Both the position numbers and the translations under genes were made by a program. This document shows, piece by piece, positions 1 through 11,284 of a stretch of 64,000 nt of DNA. The notes below the pieces were generated by a model. It ran no database searches. It had not been told where the DNA came from and worked only from the letters and a program-made list of their open reading frames with translations. Position 1 is the stretch's first letter. The number at the start of each line of letters is the position of its first letter. Origin of the DNA: Corydoras sp. C115 (lineage: Eukaryota > Chordata > Actinopteri > Siluriformes > Callichthyidae); NCBI GenBank assembly GCA_019802505.1, contig JAFMOC010000090.1:5001-69000 (forward strand), written 5' to 3'.

Positions 1-551
1 AAGATACAAACCTAGAAGTGTGTTCTACTCACTGGAGCCGATGTCCTGGTTGCGTTATCGCCACTGAACATTACCTCCTGATGGATTATTCCACAGCATG
101 GCGTGGACATCTCGGGATGACGGCGATCCCAAACAGCCCGGGATAATCACGGTGGTAATAGATCACTGTGCACTGTGCCTTTTGTGCCTCACTGTCATCA
201 TTATTGGCACGAAAGGAAACCTCCTTGGTGCATTTATAGCCTATTGTTAGAATCAATAAAAAGCAAATTATCCCGTTCTGAGTGAGTTTACAGCACTGCG
301 GGGGCCAATCGAACAAATGTACTGCCGCACACTGTATGTCTGCGCGTTGGGTGTATTATATTTCCTGAAATAAATACAATAAATGGATCGGCGGGAATTT
401 TTGCGGCCCCTTGCCTCAGAGGATTGAAGCTACCTGTAAAGTTAATGCGACGAGGTTTAAGTGTGAAGCTCTCATACAGTTCAACCACCTAATGATCCAT
501 ATGTCCAATAAACGGAGGTTGAAGTACATTTACCGGCCATTTTATTAGGCA
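1..551. other. single-copy intronic sequence
   Basis: This is mixed-composition sequence without visible repeats. The short open frames here show no recognisable protein features. Confidence 0.5.
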
Positions 552-850
552 CTCCCTCATCCATCCACCCAGGGGAGAACGTTTCGGGCGCTGGACATAT
601 ACACCCAGGACAGGGCGCCAATCTATCACTGGGCACATACTCACTCACTCACACACACTCTATATGGGGCAATTTGGAGAATTCACTTGACTTGATCCAT
701 GTTTTTGGACTGTGGGAGGAAACCGAAGAACCCAGAGGAAACCCACAGGGAAACGGGGAGAACATGGAAACTCCACCCAGATTGGGATTCGAAGCGGGAA
801 TCCCTAGCGCTGAGAGGAGAACATGCTAAGCACTAAGCCACCGTGCCGTC
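552..850 (-). mobile_element. tRNA-derived SINE (Mermaid-like), nearly full length
   Basis: On the minus strand it carries the head CACGGTGGCTTAGTGCTTAG (A box region), a B-box-like segment and the body GGAGTTTCCATGTTCTCC. The tail side is shortened and lacks the usual ATAAAGCGGAAGATAATGG segment. This dispersed family is described once here. The head is derived from a tRNA gene, the body is shared by all copies, and the 3' end is a GGAT microsatellite. Similar elements are known from catfish as Mermaid; that name is from memory. Confidence 0.85.
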
Positions 851-860
851 TATATATATA

Positions 861-1205
861 TCCATCCATTATCTTCCGCTTTATCTGCTATTAGGTTCTC
901 GGGGGGGGTCCCCCATGCCCATCCAGGGGAGAACGTCTCGGGCGCTGGGCAGATACACCCAGGACAGGATGCCAATCTATCGCTGGGTACACACTCACCC
1001 ACACAAACACTCTACAGTATATAGGGCAATTTGGAGAATTCAATTGACTTGATCCATGTTTTTTGGACTGTGGGAGGAAACCGGAGAACCCGGAGGAAAC
1101 CCATGTGGACACGGGGAGAACATGGAAACTCCACCCAGATGGGGATTCGAACCGGGAATCCCTAGCGGCGAGAGAACGTGCTAACCACTAAACCAACGTG
1201 CTGCT
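861..1205 (-). mobile_element. tRNA-derived SINE, full length
   Basis: This copy runs from tail (CCATCCATTATCTTCCGC) to head, with GGGATTCGAACCGGGAATCC as the B-box region. It follows the previous copy after only a short (TA)n tract. Confidence 0.88.
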
Positions 1206-2017
1206 ATTATATATATATTATTAATGATAAATATTTATATATAATGGAACTACTTTGGCTTCCTGAAGAATGCCAGCTGGAACGTGCTTTCCATCCTGAA
1301 TGGTGGAGTTGTGATGTTTTGATAGCCAAGCACTCTGTGACTTTGTCATTATCCACGGCTCGCAATCGATTCCGCCTGGTCCTGTCTGCGAGGGGAAACT
1401 TGACTTTTACTCATAATTAAAGCAATCTAGATGCAAATCAGGGCATATTTCAATGGCATATTCTGTTATTAGGCCCAGCAGCAGTGTGTCATTACTGGCC
1501 ATACCCCCCCCCCCCCCACACACACACACACATACACACACACCAACACACACAAACCATAACAACCAGTACGCGTGTATGTACATTTCCCATCCTCGCA
1601 TGCCATCGCTAGGTCCAAACCCTGTTTATTTTTCCAGCTCACTTCTCCTGATTGGCCGCATGCATAAAGGCTGAGGCCTTGTAATTATCCCGCATGGTGT
1701 CATAGGAAATTCTGTCGTCTGCTTTCATTATTAAAGTGTGAGAAAGCGCCGACTCCGTTGCATCCGTGTCAGTGGATTTCATTAAAACCCATTATCCTGC
1801 CAAAAGTAATCCATGTCACACTGAATTGCTCGCCTTGGTCGGAAAGAAGGAATGCGCCGCGGCTTTAATTAGACACAAGTACGTTAACGTGGACGGAACC
1901 TCACTGATTATGTTATTCAGGAACGTGGTAATAATTCCATAGGCACGCTTTGCTTTTTACATTCTCATTCAGGAAATGAATCGACTCTCCGAGATGAAAA
2001 CGCGATGAATACTGTGG
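1206..2017. other. single-copy sequence with a CA microsatellite; part is CNE-like
   Basis: A poly-C/(CA)n tract lies at about 1506-1550. The stretch 1680-2000 has several ATTA-type motifs (GTAATTATCC, CATTATTAAAG, TTAATTAGAC) in otherwise unique sequence, a composition typical of developmental non-coding elements. Confidence 0.4.
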
Positions 2018-2512
2018 AAGGCAAAAGTTTGCACACGTCTTCCTCCACCTTCTTCCTCCACCTGCCATCTGTGTTCTTGGTTTTGTGGGTTCTCTGTTCT
2101 CTGTTGGTCAGGAGCATCGCAGAACAGGTATCATTTGGGTGGTGGATTGTTTATTGTCACTTCTGCAGGTGACACTGATGAGGTGAAGGGGGTTTTAGTG
2201 CAGCCGTGCTAGGTGCGGTAGGTTCATTTCTCCACCTCAGTGACACTGCTGGGATAGGAATAATGCACCAAAAAAAGGAGTGTGTTTGTGTGAGTGAGTG
2301 TGACCAGCAATGGATGGGCGTCCTGTTCTGGGTGTATCTGCCCAGCGGCCGAAACGTTCTCCCCTGGATGCGTTTGTGTAGTTTGTGAACAGATGGACTG
2401 CAGTTTGGAATTGTGGAACTACGAAGTCCATCTTTACAGGAAATGGAACTGAGAACATTGACAATAAGTGGAGCATAAGGGAGGTGTGGTCAAAACTTTG
2501 ACTGGAACTATA
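2018..2512 (+). mobile_element. foldback/Tc1-like MITE, interrupted by a SINE piece
   Basis: Diverged inverted ends (GGCAAAAGTTTGCACACG at the left, GTGTGGTCAAAACTTTGAC at the right) resemble Tc1/mariner termini. The interior has GAACAGGTATCATTTGGGTG and GACACTGATGAGGTGAAG, which recur at 23485, 24122, 25796 and 45955. A SINE fragment at 2278-2370 splits it. Confidence 0.6.
2278..2370 (+). mobile_element. SINE body fragment inside the MITE
   Basis: This holds only the SINE 3' body (GTGAGTGAGTGTGACCAGC to CGTTCTCCCCTGGATG). Head and tail are missing. Confidence 0.7.
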
Positions 2513-2517
2513 TATAT

Positions 2518-2865
2518 TCATTCATTCATTATCTCCCGCTTTTTATCCTATATTAGGGTCGCGGTGGGGTTCCCCATGCCCATCCAGGGGAGAACATCTC
2601 AGGCGCTGGGCAGATAGACCCAGGACAGGGCGCCAATCCATCGCTGGGCAAACACTCACTCAGACAGACACACTCTATATGGGGCAATTTTGAGAATTCA
2701 ACTGACTTGATCCATGTTTTTGGACTTTGGGAGGAAACCGGAGAACCCGGAGAAAACCCACGTAGACACGGGGAGAACATGGAAACTCCACCCAGATAGG
2801 GATTCGAACCGGGAATCCCTAGCGCTGAGAGGCGAACGTGCTAACCACTAAGCCACCGTGCCACC
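2518..2865 (-). mobile_element. tRNA-derived SINE, full length
   Basis: The complete tail-to-head order is present on the minus strand. It ends at CTAAGCCACCGTGCCACC and is followed by a (TA)7 tract. Confidence 0.88.
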
Positions 2866-2880
2866 ATATATATATATATA

Positions 2881-3119
2881 TCCATCCATCCATTGTCTTC
2901 CGCTTTATACTCTATTAGGGTCACGGTGGGGTTCCCAAGGGGGTGGGGACACTTCGGGCGCTGGGCAGATACACCCAGGACAGGGTGCCAATCTATCACT
3001 AGGTATACAATTCAATTGACCTTGATCCATGTTTTTGGACTGTGGGAGGAGACCGGAGAACCCGGAGGAAACCCACGCGAACACGGGGAGAACATGGAAA
3101 CTCCACCCAGATTGGAATA
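2881..3119 (-). mobile_element. tRNA-derived SINE lacking its head
   Basis: The tail and body are clear. The homology stops at CCACCCAGATTGGAATAT, where a (GT)n tract begins, so the tRNA-like head is missing. Confidence 0.8.
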
Positions 3120-3360
3120 TATGTGTGTGTGTGTGTGTGAGAGTGTGTGTGTGTGTGTTCACCTCCATCGAGGTTAAACAGTGTCTCCCACATCTGTCAG
3201 TGAGTTCTGAGGGACTATTGTAATTATTATTGGCATCATTCAGATTTAATACACTGCCGTCTGTTTACCCTCCGCTCCAGAAAATTTGTTTTCACTCTGC
3301 ATGTCAGGTGTACAGCTGTGTGTGTGTGTGTGTGTGTGTGTGTGCACGTGTGTGTGTTTG
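3120..3360. repeat. two (GT)n microsatellites
   Basis: GT-rich tracts lie at about 3121-3158 and 3318-3358, separated by unique sequence. The first replaces the missing SINE head. Confidence 0.9.
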
Positions 3361-4464
3361 TTGGACTCGACTGTTATCTGAGCCGCCGAGTTCGGAGACG
3401 CGACTCGTGTTCCGTGTTTGTTTTTGGCTTTGCGGCTAATTATAGCGCACACATAATTAAAATGATCCACCAGCAAGACAATGCACAAGAAACGAGTCAT
3501 TACCAGCAAGGTGGAGATCCGTTATTGCCTTTTTCCAGCTTATTGTGCGGCTGGTAATTAAACAGGCGGGATGGCAACGCACTGACACAATCCACGCCGC
3601 CGTTTGCTAACCGCTTCAGTCTTTGTTTAAAGTTTGACGTGCCATTTAAGTTTGATTGATGCCCAGAGCCGGGAAGTGCAGGTTCACTTCGGAATGGAGA
3701 ACCACGTGACGTGCGGCGGGAAAAATGGCTTCCAAGGGCTTGAAAAGTCTTTAATTGTTGGCTTCAAATTGGTTTTCGGTGCCGACCCCGATCGTTCCGG
3801 GCCATTTAGGACGCGGCGTCGGTTGCGTTTCCCCCATTTTCAATTAGAGAATCAACATTGGTCGCACGTGTTCTGGGCCCTCCGACGTATTCTGCTTTGT
3901 TAAACAGTGTGAAGAAGCCACGTAGCTAAAGGTTAATGCAGTGGTAATTATGAATGCGATTTCCCTTTCGGCTGAGGAGGCGCCATGCCAAAGCGCCACT
4001 GTGATCATATCTAATGCATTAACCTAATGACGAGATTCAGGCGAGGCCATTCTCACGCTTTATTAAACCTCATACCGCTGTCATCTTCTGTGCCAATTTA
4101 ATGCGCCGCCTGCGTATGCCACTGGTGAACTAAACAGGGGGCAAAGCAATCAATGCGCACCCGCACACAACGGCGGACGCGCACACGCCGGCTAACACAC
4201 TTCATCAAACACTTCTGCGTGCTTTCCGACGCTCGCGCTCAAGTTTGCCTCGTCCTGCAGAAATTAATATTAAGATTGGTATAAAGCCTGCGATTCCTCG
4301 ACGGTGCAATTGTATTAGAATGCAAATGCCCCATTACCGGCAGGCATGTCAACCGATACCTGTAATCAATAACCGTTTTGTTACAGACTTCGCGGAATTA
4401 AAGGTGAAGGAATGTTTAGAAACCCTTTGAAGCTTTTCAGATTCCTGCAGAAATTTCACTAAAT
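3361..4464. other. single-copy sequence, CNE-like
   Basis: This is an uninterrupted kilobase without dispersed repeats and with balanced base composition. TAATTA-type motifs recur (GGCTAATTATAGC, CATAATTAAAATG, GGTAATTAAACAGG, GTGGTAATTATGAATGCG). No coding signal was found. Confidence 0.4.
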
Positions 4465-4835
4465 AAAGCTTAAACAGGGGCGGCACGGTGGGCTTAGTGG
4501 TTAGCATGTTCTCCTCTCAGCGTTAGGGATTCCCGCTTCGAATCCCCATCTGGGTGGAGTTTCCATGTTCTCCCCGTGTCCGCGTGGGTTTCCTCCGGGT
4601 TCTCCGGTTTCCTGCCACAGTCCAAAAACGTGGATCAAGTCAATGGAATTCTCCAAATTGCCCCATATAGAGTGTGTCTGTGTGAGTGAGTGTGTGCCCA
4701 GCGATAGGTTGGCACCCTGTCCTGGGTGTATCTGCCCAGCACCCGAAACGTTCTCCCCTGGATGGGCATAGGGAACCCCCCGCGACCCTAATATAGGATA
4801 AAGCGGAAGATACTGGATGGATGGAAAGCTTAAAC
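4465..4835 (+). mobile_element. full-length SINE with 11-bp target-site duplication
   Basis: The SINE occupies 4476-4824 and is flanked by AAAGCTTAAAC at 4465-4475 and 4825-4835. A perfect 11-bp duplication together with a tailed 3' end is the mark of LINE-driven insertion. It fixes the element's borders at AGGGGCGGCACGG and GGATGGATGG. Confidence 0.93.
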
Positions 4836-4841
4836 GGCTTT

Positions 4842-5462
4842 TGGGATGAATCTGGCATTCGTAATGCATTATAAGTGCATTCATACAGCTTTGTGAACTA
4901 TCCTCAATGCTCTATAACCCTTGTCATAAGCCTGTGTGAATGCAAGTTGATGTTTATAATCACACTAAAAACGTGGTATAGGCATGTGCTATAAGGCTTT
5001 ATAACCCAATGTGACATAATGCATTATAACGTGTATATTTTCACTATTTATAAACTTGGTGGAGAGCCCTGTGTCATAAAACATTATTGGTTTTCAAACA
5101 CAAACCAATGTTTTTCCTTAAAAATGGCCTCATAAGTGTTTTTACTACTTATGAGCTATTTATAAGCTCTTTATAAGCTTTACATGCAATATGTAATGTG
5201 GTGTCTATTATCACCTCACTTTTCGAAGGAGACCTCATTAATATTAGGACATTAAAGGATTATAAGTGCTCCTCATCGCAGAATTAAAGTGAAATCATTT
5301 TGTAATATATATTATAATGCATTATGTCATATTGTTATAACATTTTGAATGGGATTTTAAATGTCTGTGTACAGAGACTTAGTACAAATATTATGAAGTA
5401 GTATAAATGTTATAATGCACTTATAATGCATTATGAATACTGGATTCATAGAAAGCGTTACC
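4842..5462. mobile_element. A/T-rich inverted-end element, copy 1
   Basis: The left end GATGAATCTGGCATTCGTAA and right end ATACTGGATTCATAGAAAGC are inverted versions of each other. The interior is made of short palindromic words (CATTATAA, TTATAAAG, GCTTTATAA). No coding frame is seen. This looks like a non-autonomous DNA element with long inverted ends, a family I cannot name. Confidence 0.65.
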
Positions 5463-6135
5463 GGTAACACGTTATATGAATCTGGTATTCGTAATGCATT
5501 ATAAGTGCATTTATTGAGCTTTGTAAAGTATTCATAAAACTTCATAACATTTTTCATAAGCATTTGTTAATGTACATAGATGTTCGTAATCGTAGTCATA
5601 AAGTGTTATAACAATACATAACAAACATAAGGCTTTATTACTCAAAGTGACATAATGCATTATAATCTGAACTTTGATTCTTTGAATGTTTAGACATTCT
5701 GACTTAAAACAAGATGATTCCACTTTACTTAAAGTCTGTAACGAGCGTTTATAACCTTTTAGAAGGCCTTATGTGCTGCAGTCTCTTTGAAAGAGATCAT
5801 TAATGACACTTTTCTTTATGCCTGTAAAGAGAGCTTATGAGCTTAAACAGTTATGAGCACTTATAAAGTAATTTTCCGGAAAAGCGTTCGTTATACACAA
5901 ATGTTATAAGGCTTTATGTCGCTGGTCTCTATAATAAGTTGATAAACAGTTAAAAAATTAAATTTATATTGCATTATGTAACTTTGTGCTATAAAACCTT
6001 ATGGCATGTTCTTATAACACTGTGGTTATGTCCATCTAAGGCGTTTGACAAATATTATAAAGCATTATGACTACTTTGTAAAGCTTTATAAATGTTTTAT
6101 TAATGCATTATAAACATGGGATTCAGGTGACGTGT
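5463..6135. mobile_element. A/T-rich inverted-end element, copy 2
   Basis: It begins GGTAACACGTTATATGAATC directly after copy 1 and ends near CATGGGATTCAGGTGACG. The two copies are head to tail. The interior has GCAGTCTCTTTGAAAGAGAT, a word shared by several other copies. Confidence 0.62.
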
Positions 6136-6720
6136 TGGCGAATAATGTATTATATCGTACGCAGTGATATGAATGTGAAGCACTTAGTTATTATCAATAA
6201 TGTCACGGCTGGACAAACGGGTCAGCCAATCAGATTTGAGGACAGGAAGTACCCACTTTATAATAAAGCACAATACATTTTGTGTGTTGATTAAAGCATG
6301 CTGGTGAAAGCTTTAGAACCCTTATCAGTCTCAGAACGCTCTTCCTCCTCCTCCTCCTCCTCCTCAGCGCTGAATCCAGCACATGCTCAGGGGCAGGAGT
6401 GTATCTCGGCTGTGCAGAGTTGATTATGAGCGCTGTGTGCAGGTGAGCAGGGAGAAAGGAAAATCCGGCGTCCCTTAAGGGTCTCGTATGGACGTGTGTC
6501 GTCCGCAGAAGTGGAAAATCAGCAGCTCGTCCTGATGAGTGACCCCATTAAGAATTGAAATTGCTTCTGAAAAAGAAGCCCTCACAAATCACCCTGTTTG
6601 TTTTCATGCTCGACGGAGTACAGCAGGACGAACAGCCTGTGGTTTAGGTGACTGATAACTTTAATCATTTCCTTTGCTTTGTCTGTTTATCACTTGATAA
6701 ATATTTATTTATATATATAT
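6136..6720. other. mostly unique sequence with a CTC trinucleotide repeat
   Basis: The segment 6185-6245 (TCAATAATGTCACGGCTGGA, then CCAATCAGATT) is shared with 28315-28360, so it is an unnamed dispersed repeat. A (CTC)n run is at about 6343-6364. Nothing else is recognised. Confidence 0.45.
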
Positions 6721-7057
6721 GGCGGCACGGTGGCTTAGTGGTTTAGCACGTTCGCCTCTCAGCGCTAGGGATTCCCGGTTCGAATCCCCATCTGGGTGGA
6801 GTTTCCATGTTCTCCCTGTGTCCACATGGGTTTCCTCCAGGTTCTCTGGTTTCCTCTCACAGTCCAAAAACATGGATCAAGTCAATTGAGTTCTCCAAAT
6901 TGCCCCATATAGAGTGTGTCTGTGTGAGTGTGCCCAGTGATAGATTGGCGCCCTGTCCTGGGTGTATCTGCCCAGCGCCCGAGACGTTCTTCCCTGGATG
7001 GGCATGGGGGAACTCCCCCCACCGACCCTAGAGGATAAAGCGGAAGATAATGGATAG

Positions 7058-7060
<3 letters not shown>
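6721..7060 (+). mobile_element. tRNA-derived SINE, full length
   Basis: It runs from GGCGGCACGGTGGCTTAG to the tail AGATAATGGATAGATG. It is bordered on both sides by (TA)n. Confidence 0.88.

Positions 7061-7062
<2 letters not shown>

Positions 7063-7135
<73 letters not shown>
7063..7135. repeat. (TA)n microsatellite
   Basis: About 73 bp of uninterrupted TA separates two SINE copies in the same orientation. Confidence 0.95.
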
Positions 7136-7137
<2 letters not shown>

Positions 7138-7466
7138 GCGACACAGTGGCTTAGTGGTTAGCATGTTCTCCTCTCAGCGCTAGGGATTCTTGGTTCGAAT
7201 CCTAATGTGGGTGGAGTTTCCATGTTCTCCCCGTCTCCGCGTTGGTTTCCTCCGGGTTCTCCGGTTTCCTCCCACAGTCCAAAAACATGGATCAAGGTCA
7301 ATTGTATGGTCCAAATTGCCCTATATAGAGTGTGTCTGGTTGAGTGAGTGTGTGCCCAGCGATAGATTGGTGCCCTGTCCTGGGTGTATCTGCCCAGCGC
7401 CTGAAACACCCCCTCCCCCCAATAGAGGATAAAGTAGAAGATAATGGATGGATATATATATATATG
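7136..7466 (+). mobile_element. tRNA-derived SINE, full length
   Basis: The head (GGGCGACACAGTGGCTTAG), body and GGATGGATATATA tail are all present. It is the second of three SINEs in a row. Confidence 0.87.
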
Positions 7467-7577
7467 GGGCGGCACGGTGGCTTAAGGGTTAGCACATCCG
7501 CCTCTCAGGGATTCCTGGTTCGAATCCCAATCTGGGTGGAGTTTCCATGTTCTCCCCGTGTCTGCGTGGGTTTCCTC
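7467..7577 (+). mobile_element. SINE, 3' truncated
   Basis: The head and first body block are present. Homology stops at GTGGGTTTCCTCC, after which unique sequence follows. Confidence 0.82.
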
Positions 7578-8539
7578 CTTCCGTTAAAGTGGTTATAGCA
7601 CCTTATTGAAGCTTTTTTAAAAAAAAAAAACAGCCTCGCTGTACAGACGTGTGGTGGCTCGTTATTCTAACATATTCCGAACATTTGTTCTACTTTCTCC
7701 AAATTTCAAGACCCATTTCGTTCATCATCCATCAACTTCTGCGAAGATGTTTACAAGGGCTTGTTTCCTTTATTTTTTTTGTTCTTCTACAATATTATGT
7801 CTATTCCATATTCCACATAGACCTCTGTTCCAGGACCTGATATTCGTCAGTCCTGAGTATCAGTGATGACATGAAGAATTCACAAAGCTGTCAGTGGAGT
7901 AATTGGGTCACCGACTGAAGGAGCGGAAAGCGCGCTTTAAAAATGAAGCAGGATGGAAGTGCATTCATCTTTTTCATTTAAACCAGAACATCGTATTGGT
8001 ACAGTCGTAACTTTTGACCCAGTGCGAGTCTGTAGGCTGGAAGAAAAGTTTGCCTGAGAAAGTCACTTAGACGGACTCCCTTTGGATCCGAATTGCTTAA
8101 GGTGAATCCCAAGACTGACTCTAGGCTTGAAAGTTCAGTGACTGGAGCCGAGTCTTACTCGCTGTCCCATTTCTAATAAAAACCTCCGCTGTGGATTTCA
8201 ACTTCTATTCGCGCAACTTCAAAGAACGTGTTCTGTTAAGCAGCCAAGCAGATGAATCTGTAGAGCACTTCTCCCTCTCTGTTCATATAAGAAATAAGGT
8301 TAGACCGTCAATTTCAACATCATTATGGAGTTATTTTTATAAAATGCTTTTAAAAAGTTACATTTCAAGACAACTGATAAAACGAGGTAGCTCATTTATT
8401 AAAAAAAAGAAGCTACATAATACAAAATAATGAATTACAAGATACATCATCACATTCATTTAATAATTCAGGCATAATTTTGAGATAACCATGTTATCAT
8501 TAGGAGATAATAAAACATAGTTAGTCGAAAACATTTTTT
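7578..8539. other. single-copy AT-rich sequence
   Basis: There are no dispersed repeats that I recognise. Short open frames (to 79 codons) have no recognisable features. Confidence 0.45.
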
Positions 8540-10160
8540 TTAGATATGAGGTTCTATGTAAGAGTTATGAGATACTAAATGAATTTTATGAGATACTAAG
8601 TCAATGTTATGAGATACTAAGTAATTGTAATGAGATACTAGGTCACGATAATAAGATCTTAAGTTAATGTTATGAGATACTAAGTCAATGTTATTTTCCA
8701 AGTCATAGTTGCGAGATTCTATGTCGATGTTGTGAGATACTAAGTAATTGTTATGAAATACTAGGTCAATGTTATGAGATACTAAGTTGGTTATGAGATA
8801 CTAAGTAATTGTAATGAGATACTAGGTCATGATAATAAGATCTTAAGTAATTGTTATGAGATACTAGGTCAATGTTATGAGATACTAAGTCAATGTTATT
8901 TTCTAAGACGATGTTATGAGATACTAAGTAATTGTAATGAGATACTAGGTCATGATAATAAGATCTTAAGTAATTGTTATGAGATACTAGGTCAATGTTA
9001 TGAGATACTAAGTTGGTTATGAGATACTAAGTAATTGTAATGAGATACTAGGTCATGATAATAAGATCTTAAGTAATTGTTATGAGATACTAGGTCAATG
9101 TTATGAGATACTAAGTCAATGTTATTTTCTAAGACGATGTTATGAGATACTAAGTAATTGTAATGAGATACTAGGTCAAGATAATAAGATCTTCAGTAAT
9201 TGTTATGAGATACTAGGTCAATGTTATGAGATACTAAGTCAATGTTATTTACTAAGTCGATGTTATGAGATACTAAGTAATTGTAATGAGATACTAGGTT
9301 AAAATAATAAGATCTTAATTAATGTTTATGAGATACTAGGTCAATGTTATGAGATACTAAGTCAATGTTATTTTCTAAGACGATGTTATGAGATACTAAG
9401 TAATTGTAATGAGATACTAGGTCATGATAATAAGATCTTAAGTAATTGTTATGAGATACTAGGTCAATGTTATGAGATACTAACTCAATGTTATTTTCTA
9501 AGACGATGTTATGAGATACTAAGTAATTGTTATGAAATACTAGGTCAATATTGTAAGATCTGAAGTAAATGTTATGAGATACTAAGTAATTGTTATGAAA
9601 TACTAGGTCAATATTGTAAGATCTGAAGTAAATGTTATGAGATACTAAGTCAATGTTATTTTCTAAGTCGTAGTTGTGAGATACTAAGTCGATGTTATGA
9701 GATTCTATTGGATTGTTATGAAATACTAAGTCGATGTTATTTTCCAAGTCATAGTTGCGAGATTCTATGTCGATGTTATGAGATACTAAGTAATTGTTAT
9801 GAAATACTAGGTCCATGTTATGAGATACTAAGTCAATGTTATGATTTTAATGTTAAATTGAAGTCATAGTTATGAGATACTTATGTCAGTTATAAGATGC
9901 TTAAGTTACTCTTATGATATTCTAAGCCACAGTTATAATATACGGTTTCATCATTCTGAGATACTAGGTCATAGTTATGTTATAGTGATGCCATAATAAG
10001 TTATTAGAAATTAAGTCATTGTTATGAAATATTAAGTCAGTTATACGATACTCAGTTATTGCTGTATGGTAACTATGTCATAACTTTGAGAACATGTCAT
10101 GGTTACTGTATAATATATAGATATTAGATATTAAATCACTGTTCTGAGATACTTAGTTAT
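8540..10160. repeat. 21-bp minisatellite, block 1, with higher-order repeat
   Basis: The unit is close to GTTATGAGATACTAAGTAAT plus one base, repeated dozens of times from about 8560 to 9850 with worn copies on both edges. Variants (TACTAAGT, TACTAGGT, GATCTTAAGT, TTTTCTAAG) alternate in a fixed order. The TTCTAAG variant recurs at about 9127, 9250, 9373 and 9496, giving a 123-bp higher-order period. Because 21 is a multiple of three, long repeat-encoded open frames arise on both strands. Confidence 0.93.
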
Positions 10161-11009
10161 AATTACAGTATGTAATAATTGTTTCATAGTAAATTTTTTT
10201 TTTTTAAGATGGTGGTTTTCCAAAATTTTGATTCACACACTAGAACAAAGTGATTTCCATTGTACCTACCACCTGACGAGCTTCACTTCCATTAAATATT
10301 ACTGATTTACTGACTTCTGTACAGTTTTTATGAAACTAGTTGCCAAAGTAACCGCTTTTCAGCACTTCTGAGGACCTTGTTAAGACGCAAACACCTGGAC
10401 CAGAGTAGAACTGCACCATAATAATGCTTATAAATTCATACCATCTATAAACCGAGTCAAAACCTGTCTATCTTTATTCAGTATCAACATAATGTTATGT
10501 AATAGTCAAGGGCACTCGACTGCCTTGGCTCTCTCTCATCCTCTCTCAAATGCACACCCTCACTTTTCTTGGCTTATCAAGTTAATAGCCCTGCTGTCTG
10601 ATAAAGCTGCGGCAGCCCACCGGCTGCCAGTCAAAGCTGGATCCATTGGAAAGTTAACATTCTCCCTGACTGCCAGCGACGGGTTTCCTGATGGCTGCCG
10701 ATAGCCGAGAATTAGAGAGTCATTTGTGTGGGTGAGTTAGTTTTATTTAAGAACTAGGTAAATTATATGCGTAAATGATTAGTCAGCCAGTATTTATAAG
10801 GCATTATAAGTGTTTTGAGGAGGCTTAGTGGTAAGAACAGGACTGGAGTGGGGAAAAAAAGTGTGTTGAAGGAATCAATTCTTCACATTTTAACAAATGA
10901 TACGGCATTATAAACGGTCGTTACGTTCTTAAAGTGTTACGACGCAAGGCATGGTGGTAGATGTGGGCATGACTAGACCCAACAGGGTTCCACAAGGGTG
11001 GAAAGAGGT
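10161..11009. other. unique sequence between the two minisatellite blocks
   Basis: It contains a small A/T-element fragment near 10791-10820 and otherwise no recognised feature. It separates two arrays of the same 21-bp unit. Confidence 0.45.
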
Positions 11010-11175
11010 TCACTATGCCCATCCAGGGGAGAACGTTGTGGGGCTGGGCAGGTACACCCAGGAAAGGGCGCCAATCCATTGCTGGGCACACATGCCAACA
11101 GGAGATAGGGGCAATTTAGAGTAGCCCATTCACCTTGAATCCATGTTTTTGGATCCGGAGAGAACTCACATGGAT
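11010..11175 (-). mobile_element. old, diverged SINE fragment
   Basis: The body sequence is recognisable (CATCCAGGGGAGAACG, CACCCAGGAAAGGGCGCC) but more diverged than in other copies. It lies against an oppositely oriented fragment. Confidence 0.65.
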
Positions 11176-11284
11176 CGAAATTGAGTGAGATTAGCGCCCT
11201 GTCCTGGTTGTATCTGCCCTGCGCCTGCAACGTTCTCCTCTGGATGGACTCCAAGGAACTCACCCATGGCCCTTGTAGAGAATT
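11176..11284 (+). mobile_element. old SINE fragment in opposite orientation
   Basis: The 3' body (AGCGCCCTGTCCTGG to CGTTCTCCTCTGGATG) is inverted relative to the fragment just before it. Confidence 0.6.

Noticed and set aside
4501..4884. Recurring peptides such as HGENMETPPR and CFWTVGGNRRTRR seen in many small frames
   Set aside because: They are readings of the SINE body in different phases and are found at every SINE copy, so they are not a protein family.
9319..9816. 165-codon minus-strand frame with VSHN heptads
   Set aside because: The heptads come from the 21-bp unit; sister blocks give similar frames on either strand.
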